This document shows, piece by piece, positions 42,413-50,567 of a stretch of DNA of 64,000 bases. The notes under the pieces are model-generated. The model made no database searches. It was not told the DNA's origin and worked only from the letters and a program-made list of their open reading frames with translations. The translations under genes and the position numbers were made by a program. How positions within the stretch are numbered: the first letter of the stretch is position 1; each line of letters starts with the position of its first letter. Source of the DNA: Deltaproteobacteria bacterium (lineage in GTDB: Bacteria; Desulfobacterota; Binatia; Binatales; Binataceae); contig JAKAVC010000138.1 of NCBI GenBank assembly GCA_021817345.1, positions 1-64,000 of the forward strand, in the 5' to 3' direction.

Positions 42413-42841
42413 TTAGCGGCCGAGGGCCTGACGAATCGTGGTCAGGATGTAGACGAAGTCACGCTGCGAGCGGACTTCACCCATCAGGGCCACTCTCGAC
42501 AGCATCTCCATCTCTTCATTGGTGATGTTGTGGATGCGGCGCAACTGCTCATTGTGACGGAATTCCTCCCACGCCGAGCTGTCGGGCGCCTCCTCCTCGG
42601 TGTTGAGCAAGGCCTGGGCGCGTGGGTTGGCGAGGAAGAACAACTCGCGCCGATCCAGTCCCAGCACCTCGGCCAGCCGCGAGACGATTTTATCCGACGG
42701 GTGGCGCTTGCCGGACTCGAGATGTCCAACATAAGGGGTTGATGTTTTGATTCGCCGCGCGACATCCTCCTGCGTCAGGTCAAGCTGACGCCGACGCTCG
42801 CGAATCACCTGTCCGAAGCTGCGCTCCTTGGTTCGGGCCAT
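42413..42841 (-). CDS. XRE-family helix-turn-helix transcriptional regulator
   Basis: FGQVIRERRRQLDLTQEDVARRIKTSTPYVGHLESGKRHPSDKIVSRLAEVLGLDRRELFFLA. Confidence 0.92.
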   Translation of the reverse strand: MARTKERSFGQVIRERRRQLDLTQEDVARRIKTSTPYVGHLESGKRHPSDKIVSRLAEVLGLDRRELFFLANPRAQALLNTEEEAPDSSAWEEFRHNEQLRRIHNITNEEMEMLSRVALMGEVRSQRDFVYILTTIRQALGR

Positions 42842-42909
42842 GTCCTCTCTCTCCGCCGCCCGGGCCGTTCCGAGCGGAAAGATACCAACAAGCTGTCAGA
42901 ATTAATACG

Positions 42910-42938
42910 CTTACAAACTGTAAGTAGCACGATATCGT
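42910..42938. promoter_or_regulatory. Two palindromes upstream of XRE regulator
   Basis: CTTACA-AAC-TGTAAG (42910-42924) and ACGATATCGT (42929-42938). Confidence 0.4.
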
Positions 42939-43084
42939 CAAAGTGGCAACAGGAGGCTAGCAGGTTTTAATGAAGCTAAATGACCGCGTGTCGGCGGATT
43001 TACGATACGGATGCATCCAGGGCGCGGAGTTAGCCGGGCCGCCGCCACGAAGTCCGGCCGCCGCCGACCCGGCTGAACAGGCCT

Positions 43085-43438
43085 TCAATTGCCGTACGGA
43101 TTGCGGCCGTGGTTCAGGTAAAGCGAAAATTCGGCGACTCCGGGCAGTGCGCGCGGGGGACTGCGGAACGGCGCGACCTCGCCGGCCTTCAGGTCGTTCA
43201 GCGAGATCGTGTCCTGCCCGAGCTTTTGCCCGTCCCTTGCGTAATAGTGGACCTCGAGGTCGATGCCGACCGGGCGCGAGCCGGTGTTCTTGACCTTGCC
43301 TACCACGAAGACTTTGCCGTTGTCGCGCTCGAGGCGGCTGGCCAGCACCTGGACCGGCTGCACGTCGAAGAGCGAGTGGAAAACCAGCGCCATGAACACC
43401 AGTGACGTGACGAGAATGAGCAGGCTTCCCTTCTTCAC
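43085..43438 (-). CDS. FxLYD-domain-like small membrane-anchored protein
   Basis: MKKGSLLILVTSLVFMALVFHSLF anchor; VVGKVKNTGSRPVGIDLEVHYYARDGQKLGQDTISLNDLKAGEVAPF. Confidence 0.65.
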   Translation of the reverse strand: MKKGSLLILVTSLVFMALVFHSLFDVQPVQVLASRLERDNGKVFVVGKVKNTGSRPVGIDLEVHYYARDGQKLGQDTISLNDLKAGEVAPFRSPPRALPGVAEFSLYLNHGRNPYGN

Positions 43439-43470
43439 GGTTCTTCAGGCCCGAACCTGGCGCGCGCCCA

Positions 43471-44637
43471 TCAATAGGAGCGCGGAAGCCCGAGCACGTG
43501 CTCGCTGATGGAATTAAGCACCATCTCCTGCGAAACCGGGGCAATCTTCAGAAGCCGGCATTCGCGAAAATAGCGTTCGACGTCGTAATCGCGGACGTAC
43601 CCGTATCCGCCGAGGGTCTGGACCGCGCGGTCGCAGGCCTCGAAGGCCGCGTCGGCGGCGCGCAGCTTGGCGGTGTTCGCTTCGGGACCGCAGGGCTTTC
43701 GATGGTCGAAAAGCCACGCCGCCTTCATCATCATGAGTTCCGCCGCTTCCAGCTTGGTGTACACGTCGGCAAGCGGATGGGCGATTGCCTGGTTCTGGCC
43801 GATCGGCCGTCCGAACACCACCCGTTCCTTCGCGTAGCGTACCGCCTTGGCGAGCGCGGCGCGCCCGATCCCGATCCCCTCGGCAGCGACCAGAATTCGT
43901 TCCGGGTTGAGCCCGTCGAGCAGCGAATGAAATCCGCGGCCCTCGCCGCCGATCAGATCGGAGGCCGGGACCTTCAGGTTGTCGATGAAGAGCATGTTGG
44001 TATCGACAGCCGCGCGGCCGAGCTTGTGCAGTTCGCGCACTTCGACAGCCGAGGGATCGATGTCGGCGAAAAACAGCGTCATCCCGTCGGTCTTCTTCGC
44101 GACCTTCTCGAACGGCGTGGTGCGCGTCAGAATGAGCATCTTCCTGGACTCGCGCGCCTTGGTGGTGAACACCTTGCGGCCGTTGAGAATGTAGTAATCG
44201 CCCTCGCGCCGGGCGAAGGTGCGGATATGAGTGATGTCGTTGCCGGCGTCGGGCTCGGTGACCGCGAAGGATACGTGCATCTCGCCGCGCACAACCGGGG
44301 GCAAGAAGCGGCGCTTTTGCTCCTTGGTGCCGTGGAAAACGATCGGGCTCACACCGAAGATGGAGAGATGGATCGCACTTGCGGCGGACATCGCGCCGCC
44401 CGAAGCGGCCACTTCGCGCATCACAAGCGCGGCTTCGGTGATTCCGAGTCCGCTTCCGCCGTACGCCTCGGGGATCGCGACGCCCAGATACCCGGCCTTC
44501 GCGATCGCGTCATAGAAGTCGTTCGGGAACTCGCCCTTGCGGTCGCACTCGCGCCAGTATTCGTCGTCGAAGCGCGACGCAAGCGTCCGCACCTGGCGGA
44601 CGATCTCTTCCTGGGCGGACGTGAGTTCGAAGTCCAT
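43471..44637 (-). CDS. Acyl-CoA dehydrogenase
   Basis: AIPEAYGGSGLGITEAALVMREVA; MHVSFAVTEPDAGNDITHIRTFARREGDYYILNGRKVFTT; VQTLGGYGYVRDYDVERYFRECRLLKIAPVSQEMVLNSISEHVLG. Confidence 0.95.
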   Translation of the reverse strand: MDFELTSAQEEIVRQVRTLASRFDDEYWRECDRKGEFPNDFYDAIAKAGYLGVAIPEAYGGSGLGITEAALVMREVAASGGAMSAASAIHLSIFGVSPIVFHGTKEQKRRFLPPVVRGEMHVSFAVTEPDAGNDITHIRTFARREGDYYILNGRKVFTTKARESRKMLILTRTTPFEKVAKKTDGMTLFFADIDPSAVEVRELHKLGRAAVDTNMLFIDNLKVPASDLIGGEGRGFHSLLDGLNPERILVAAEGIGIGRAALAKAVRYAKERVVFGRPIGQNQAIAHPLADVYTKLEAAELMMMKAAWLFDHRKPCGPEANTAKLRAADAAFEACDRAVQTLGGYGYVRDYDVERYFRECRLLKIAPVSQEMVLNSISEHVLGLPRSY

Positions 44638-44942
44638 AAACCAATCCTCGTCGTGGCAAATCGCCGCCCGCGCCAGGCTCCGCCGTCACCGATTCAAGAC
44701 TCCGCGAGCGCCCCGCGCGGATTCTGACGCGGCGCGCGGACGGGATTTTTTATCCGCTGATGCCGGCGCGCGCGGCAGATGCATTCTTTCCAGGCGTCAT
44801 CACATACCAGTTCGCTAATTTCCTCAAGGCGGAGCGGCCATTTTGGCCGCGCACGGAAGAAATCGCCGCCGGGTATAAAACTTGAATTCCGAATCCCGCG
44901 TTTGCGGCTTCGCTCCCGCCTTGAGGCGAGCAAAGCGCCAAT

Positions 44943-46304
44943 TTGGAGGAAGAAAGCGTGACTATCGCAAGCCGAACCTTGCGCGTGATGGCTGCCAGCC
45001 TGCTCGCTGCATTGCTTATTGCAACGGGGGGCAATGTGTTTGCGCAGGAAGCCAGTGCCTCGACAAGCCAGCAGGCAAAGATTGACAAGCTCACCAGGCA
45101 AATCGAGAAGCTGAGGCAGGAGCGCGCCAGACTTGTTACGGAAGTCAAGAAACTCAAGGCCAAGGCCGTTCCCGCCGCCGCACCTACGCCGGAGCCGGCG
45201 CTTTCGACACCGGCGATTGCGGGTCCGCTGTCGGCGGCAAGTCCAAGGCAGATCGATCTCCCGATTCCCGGCGTCAGCAATATTCCAGGGATCTCGGACC
45301 TGACGAAATTCGACATAAACGGGATCGTAAGCGGCATCGGTCTCGTTCAGAACAACACGACCAGCGCGGACAGGACCGATCGCGCCGACGTCAGCAACGC
45401 GTTTGCGATCATCCAGAAGGCGGATGGCCCCGTGCAATTCTATCTGCAGGCCGGCGCGTACAGCATCCCGGCGCTCGGAACGCCGTACATCTCGGCGGGC
45501 AAAGCGATCGACGGCTTGTACGGGCCGTTGCCGGTCGCGTACCTGAAATTCGCTCCGAACGACAGCTTCTCCATCGAGGCGGGCAACCTGCCCACGCTGA
45601 TTGGCGCGGAGTACACGTTCACGTTCGAGAACATGAATATCGAGCGCGGGCTCCTGTGGAACCAGGAGAACGCGGTAAATCGCGGCGTGCAGCTCAACTA
45701 CGCGCAAGGCCCTCTGAGCGCTTCGCTGAGCTGGAACAACGGCTTTTACTCGAACAGCTACACCTGGCTTACCGGCTCGCTCGCATGGGCGATCGACTCG
45801 GCCAACACACTCAGCGTTGTCGGCGGCGGCAACCTGGGGTTTTCGAAGTTCTCAAACTTCGCGACGCCGCTTCTGCAGAACAACAGCCAGATCTACAATG
45901 TCATCTATACCTACAATGCGTCGCCATGGATCGTGACGCCTTATTTCCAGTGGACCTACGTACCGAAGAACGACCAAATCGGGGTCCTCAAATCGACCTC
46001 GACGATCGGCGGCGCTATTCTCGCGAGCTACGCGGTCACGGATCAATTCTTCATCGCGGTCCGCGGAGAATATATCGGCAGCACCGGCAACAGCACCGAC
46101 GGCTCCGCCAACCTTTTGTACGGTCCGGGGAGTAGCGCGTGGTCTCTGACCGCAACGCCGACCTACCAGTACAGGAACTACTTCGTGCGCGGCGAAGTGT
46201 CATACGTGCACGCGGAGAATTATACGTCGGGCGACGTGTTCGGCTCGCTCGGCACGAATCCTTCGCGGGTCGTCGGCGCGCTCGAAACAGGGCTCTTCTT
46301 CTAA
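44943..46304 (+). CDS. Outer-membrane beta-barrel porin (BBP2/OmpL-like)
   Basis: Signal peptide ending NVFAQ; N-terminal coiled coil (KIDKLTRQIEKLRQERARLVTEVKKLKAK); aromatic alternating beta-strands ending ALETGLFF. Confidence 0.8.
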   Translation: MEEESVTIASRTLRVMAASLLAALLIATGGNVFAQEASASTSQQAKIDKLTRQIEKLRQERARLVTEVKKLKAKAVPAAAPTPEPALSTPAIAGPLSAASPRQIDLPIPGVSNIPGISDLTKFDINGIVSGIGLVQNNTTSADRTDRADVSNAFAIIQKADGPVQFYLQAGAYSIPALGTPYISAGKAIDGLYGPLPVAYLKFAPNDSFSIEAGNLPTLIGAEYTFTFENMNIERGLLWNQENAVNRGVQLNYAQGPLSASLSWNNGFYSNSYTWLTGSLAWAIDSANTLSVVGGGNLGFSKFSNFATPLLQNNSQIYNVIYTYNASPWIVTPYFQWTYVPKNDQIGVLKSTSTIGGAILASYAVTDQFFIAVRGEYIGSTGNSTDGSANLLYGPGSSAWSLTATPTYQYRNYFVRGEVSYVHAENYTSGDVFGSLGTNPSRVVGALETGLFF

Positions 46305-46428
46305 TCGATATGGTAATGACCGGCGGCGATTCGCGGATCGCGCAGGTTAACGCCGCGAAGCGGAGAATCTTAGCCGGAACCACATGCGAAATAAGCCAGT
46401 CGCTGAACAATGACGACGAGTCGCATCC

Positions 46429-46465
46429 GGGGCGGCCGCGCGCCAGCACGGCCGCCCCGATTTTT
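46429..46465 (+). terminator. Rho-independent terminator downstream of porin
   Basis: Perfect 10-bp stem GGGGCGGCCG/CGGCCGCCCC followed by GATTTTT. Confidence 0.8.
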
Positions 46466-46563
46466 GAGGCCCGCATGCCAGCCGAAGACGGCCCCGGCCG
46501 CGGTTTCGCTCCCCGCATCGCCGATGATACGATGACGCGAGGTTTGGTTGGGTTTTACCCGCT

Positions 46564-47952
46564 ATGGCGGAAGGAAAGCGCGTACTGGTCGCCGAAGACC
46601 ATCCGAGAACGCGCCGGCTGTGGAACGAGCTGATCTCCTCCTGGGGCTATGAGGTTCAGGCCGCGGAGGACGGCATCCAGGTGCTCGAGCTTGTCCATAA
46701 TTTCGAGCCCCATATCCTCCTGCTCGATCTCAAACTGCCGGGACGCGACGGAATCGGCGTGCTCGAAGAAATACAGCGCCAGGGACTCCCGCTCACGACC
46801 ATCATCATCTCCGGCGAGGGCGATATCCCCGACGCCGTCAAGTGCATCAAGCTTGGCGCTTACGATTACCTGCGCAAGCCGGTCGATCCGGTCAGGCTGC
46901 GGCAGATGCTGAGCAACCTGACCGCGCATCTGAACGTCACCGAAGAAAACCAGCGTCTCAGGCTTCGGCTGATGGGGACCGGCGAACTTGGCTCGATGAT
47001 CGGACGCTCGCTTGCGACGCGCCGGGTGATGGCGCTGATCGAGCAGGCCGCGCCCAGCTCCGCCTCCGTGATTATCCGCGGCGACAGCGGAACCGGCAAA
47101 GAGATCGTGGCGCGCACGCTGCACGAACTCTCGCCGCGGCGCAACGGGCCGTATGTGGCTATCAACTGCGCCGCGTTGCCGGAGACCCTGATGGAAAGCG
47201 AACTGTTCGGCCACGAACGCGGCGCTTTCACCGGCGCGGAGCATCGGCGCCCCGGATGCTTTGAGCTTGCCAACGGCGGCACGCTGCTGCTCGACGAAAT
47301 CACGGAGATGAAGCCTGAATTGCAGGCAAAGCTGCTGCGAGTGATCGAAGAGCGCCGGCTGCGGCGCCTGGGCGGAACGACCGACGTCCCCGTTGACGTC
47401 CGGGTGCTTGCCGCGACCAATCGCCCGTTACACGAGGCGCTGGGCGGGGGACGGCTGCGCGAGGACCTCTATTATCGCCTCGCGGTCTTCACTATCGAAC
47501 TGTCGCCGCTGTCGGAGCGAACCGAGGACATACCGCCGCTGGTCGATTTGTTCATCCGCCAGTTCGCCAACGCCAATGGCAAGCCGATCGCCGGCGCCGA
47601 CGACGCCTGCCTGGAGGCCCTCAAGGCGCGCTCGTGGCCGGGCAACGTCCGCGAGCTGCGCAATGTAATAGAGCGCGCGGTTATCGTCAGCCGCGGCCCC
47701 CTGCTCACGCTCGCGGACCTTCCGCCCGAGCCTGTTCGCAACGGCGGGAGCAAAGAGAAGGCCTCCGGCGTTTCCCCGGCGCTTCCCGTTGGAACGCCGC
47801 TCAAGGAGGTCGAGCGCGAACTGATTCTGAAGACGCTGGAGAGAGTCGGAGGTAATCGGCTCAAGGCGGCGCAGATTCTCGGAATCAGTCCGAGAACCCT
47901 CTACAACAAATTGGAACGCTACTCGGGCGCCGACGGACCGGAAAAGGAGTAA
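46564..47952 (+). CDS. NtrC-family sigma-54-dependent response regulator
   Basis: REC VLVAEDHPRTRRLWNELISSWGYEVQAAEDG; AAA+ IIRGDSGTGKEIVARTLH, ELFGHERGAFTGAE; C-terminal HTH GNRLKAAQILGISPRTLYNKLERY. Confidence 0.95.
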   Translation: MAEGKRVLVAEDHPRTRRLWNELISSWGYEVQAAEDGIQVLELVHNFEPHILLLDLKLPGRDGIGVLEEIQRQGLPLTTIIISGEGDIPDAVKCIKLGAYDYLRKPVDPVRLRQMLSNLTAHLNVTEENQRLRLRLMGTGELGSMIGRSLATRRVMALIEQAAPSSASVIIRGDSGTGKEIVARTLHELSPRRNGPYVAINCAALPETLMESELFGHERGAFTGAEHRRPGCFELANGGTLLLDEITEMKPELQAKLLRVIEERRLRRLGGTTDVPVDVRVLAATNRPLHEALGGGRLREDLYYRLAVFTIELSPLSERTEDIPPLVDLFIRQFANANGKPIAGADDACLEALKARSWPGNVRELRNVIERAVIVSRGPLLTLADLPPEPVRNGGSKEKASGVSPALPVGTPLKEVERELILKTLERVGGNRLKAAQILGISPRTLYNKLERYSGADGPEKE

Positions 47953-47983
47953 TTCCGCATCCGGACGTCGTTCAGGACGCAGC

Positions 47984-49831
47984 ATGGGCCTGCGCGCGAA
48001 ACTGGCAACCGTCTTCATTCCGCTCCTGGTCGCGGCGGTGGTGGCGGTCAGCGCCGCCGAGGTTGACCATTCGGCGGACGTGATGGTTGACACGCTGCAT
48101 GACTTCGGTTCGATCTTCGTAAGCCAGACTTTCGAGCAAATCCGCGCCGCACTGGCCGACGCCAAGGGCGATCCGCTCCAGACGCTGCGCAAGGACGCCG
48201 GCTTGAGCGCGCTGCTCGCTTCCTCGCAAGCCTTTGGCAAGGCCGTCGTCTACGCGCGCATCGAAACGTTGGATGGCGGCTTCATAGCGGGAGTTCCAGC
48301 TGACGGCGAACAGGTTGCGCGGCTCCATCCCGAACCCTTTTCGGCTCTGAAGGCCGCGGTGGAACGGCGATGGTGGCCGCCGGCGCGCATCGCGCCGCTC
48401 TGGGGCGACCATGTTTACGAGATTCGAAGCCCGGTCGAACTCAACGGCCATCCCTTTGCCGTCATCAGGATTGGACTGTCAACGGCACTGGTGTCGGCGG
48501 ATATCGCCCGCGCGATCATCAACGTCGTCCTTATCGGCGCGGTGGTGATCGCGATGAGTCTGCTTGGCGCGCTGCTATCCGGCGCTCTCCTGCTTCGCCC
48601 GGTCGCCGCAATTACCGCCGGCGTCGAACGCCTGGCTTCGGGCGCGGACACCGGGAACGTGCATGTCGGCGGGCGCGACGAGCTGGGCGCGCTCGCCGAG
48701 AAATTCAACGTGCTTGCTCAGAAGGTTCGGGCCGACCGTACCCAGTGGGAGGATGAACGCGGCAAGTTCATGGACGTGTTCCGCTCAATCGCCGACGCCG
48801 TGATCCTGCTCGACGCCGACGGTCTGATCCGATTCACGAACGAGGAGGCGCACGGCAGGCTCGGACTGCCGGCCGGCGGAATGGCGTACGGCAAGCCGCT
48901 CGCGACCTTTCTCGGCCGCGACCATCCCCTTGCGCGCCTGGTCAGAAACATCACGGCTTCCGGCGTCGAAATGCGCGATGTGGCGGTGGAAATAGGCGCG
49001 GGCGACAAATTAACCCGGCTGCTCGCCTCGGCTTTTCCGCTTGGACGCCGCAACGGCTCGCCGGTGCTCGTGATAGTCCGCGACCTCAAACCGGTGCGCG
49101 AACTGGAGAGCGTGGTCGAGGATTCGGGGCGGCTTGCACGGCTCGGCACCCTCATCTCCGGCGTCGCACACCAGATACGCACGCCGCTCAATGCGATGAC
49201 GCTCGAACTCGAGTTGCTGAACCAGGATATTCGCGAGTCGCGGCCGATCGAGGACCGGGTCCACATGGTGCGTGACGAGATGCGCCGACTCGGGCAGGCG
49301 ATCGACGCCCTGATGCGTTTCATGCGGCCCGAACATCTGCGGCTGGAAGAACTGGACTTGAATGCGACGCTGACGGAACTCGCTCATGAACTGAGCGACC
49401 CGAAAATAACGGTAAGCTGGCGGCTTGACCCGTCGCGCCCGAAGATAAACGCGGACCGGGCGGTGCTGATGGAGGCCTGCCGTAATGTCATTCAGAATGC
49501 GATCGAGGCGATGCCAAAGGGCGGGAACCTGATTTTGGCCAGCCAGGCTCAGGACGACGGATTCGCAACGCTCTCGATATCCGATAGCGGAGAGGGGATA
49601 CGTCCGGAAATCCTGGAGAACATTTTCCAGCTCTACTTCACGACCAAGGAGGAGGGCACGGGCATCGGACTGCCCCTTGCCCTGCGCGCGGTCGATCTCC
49701 ATGGCGGCACAATCAAGGTCGATTCGCAGCCCGGAAAGGGAACCACCGTGACGATTCGATTACCCGTCGAGCGCACGGCAATGTCTTACCGTGGGTCGAG
49801 TTCCGCGAACAGAGGTCAGTTCAACTCGTGA
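47984..49831 (+). CDS. Membrane sensor histidine kinase (HAMP-PAS-HisKA-HATPase)
   Basis: Two TMs; HAMP/PAS; H-box ISGVAHQIRTPLNAM; N-box NVIQNAIEAMPKGG; G-boxes DSGEGIRPEIL, GTGIGLPLALR. Confidence 0.93.
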   Translation: MGLRAKLATVFIPLLVAAVVAVSAAEVDHSADVMVDTLHDFGSIFVSQTFEQIRAALADAKGDPLQTLRKDAGLSALLASSQAFGKAVVYARIETLDGGFIAGVPADGEQVARLHPEPFSALKAAVERRWWPPARIAPLWGDHVYEIRSPVELNGHPFAVIRIGLSTALVSADIARAIINVVLIGAVVIAMSLLGALLSGALLLRPVAAITAGVERLASGADTGNVHVGGRDELGALAEKFNVLAQKVRADRTQWEDERGKFMDVFRSIADAVILLDADGLIRFTNEEAHGRLGLPAGGMAYGKPLATFLGRDHPLARLVRNITASGVEMRDVAVEIGAGDKLTRLLASAFPLGRRNGSPVLVIVRDLKPVRELESVVEDSGRLARLGTLISGVAHQIRTPLNAMTLELELLNQDIRESRPIEDRVHMVRDEMRRLGQAIDALMRFMRPEHLRLEELDLNATLTELAHELSDPKITVSWRLDPSRPKINADRAVLMEACRNVIQNAIEAMPKGGNLILASQAQDDGFATLSISDSGEGIRPEILENIFQLYFTTKEEGTGIGLPLALRAVDLHGGTIKVDSQPGKGTTVTIRLPVERTAMSYRGSSSANRGQFNS

Positions 49832-49844
49832 CGAGGAACAGAGC

Positions 49845-50417
49845 GTGAAGGCCCGCGTGTTTTTCGCAGGGGCCGCAATCGCCCTTGGCCTGTTGAGCCT
49901 TGTGGGATGCGTCAACACGCCCGAGGGCTGGCGAATCCCTTCGCCGATGCGGCCCTTGCCGCAGGCGACGGTTCGGCGACGGCGTCCGCCGGAAAGCGAG
50001 AACGAAGAGATTCGGCCACGGCGGCATTATGTGGAACGACGCGTCGCGCGGCCCAGGGAACAAGCGAAGGAAACGCCTTCGACGCACGCCGCGCGGCGGA
50101 CCGCGACATCATCGGCCGAGCAAGCCGCGTCACAGCCGCCTTCCCCACCCGCGCAGGCGGCTCCTGAACCGACGGTGACTCTGGCCAACGCCAACGTCTC
50201 ACGCCTGCAGGTTCTCGAGATGCTCAATCAGGCGAATGCGAAGCTCTCGCGGATCGATCGCGGAAAACTCGACGGGACCAATGCCGTCACTTATGACCAG
50301 GCGGAAGGATTTCTCAGGCAGGCGCGCAAGGCCGCCGACGAGAAGGACTACGTCGCGGCGTCGGGATTGGCTCACAAAGCCTCGATCCTCGCCGACAAGC
50401 TCACGCCGTCGCCTTAG
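49845..50417 (+). CDS. Putative lipoprotein, cotranscribed with two-component system
   Basis: GTG start; signal AAIALGLLSLVGC lipobox; Pro/Arg-rich linker; C-terminal alpha-helical region. Confidence 0.6.
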   Translation: MKARVFFAGAAIALGLLSLVGCVNTPEGWRIPSPMRPLPQATVRRRRPPESENEEIRPRRHYVERRVARPREQAKETPSTHAARRTATSSAEQAASQPPSPPAQAAPEPTVTLANANVSRLQVLEMLNQANAKLSRIDRGKLDGTNAVTYDQAEGFLRQARKAADEKDYVAASGLAHKASILADKLTPSP

Positions 50418-50567
50418 ATTCCACGGATCTCCGTTTGCCGCTTACTCGACAATCGAACGGCTGACGGTCACTGCGGACGACGCGGACTTCGAAGCGCCCG
50501 ATGCGACAAGGGCCGCCCCGGCTTCCCGCGAGCAGGCTCGCTACTGCTTCGATAGTCGCTCGTCCCG

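Noticed and set aside
43498-44727. 409-aa ORF antisense to acyl-CoA dehydrogenase
   Set aside because: Shadow ORF; the minus-strand gene is unambiguous.
44834-44850. GCGGCCA-TTT-TGGCCGC hairpin upstream of the porin
   Set aside because: Short stem without tail or conservation evidence; not enough to call an attenuator.
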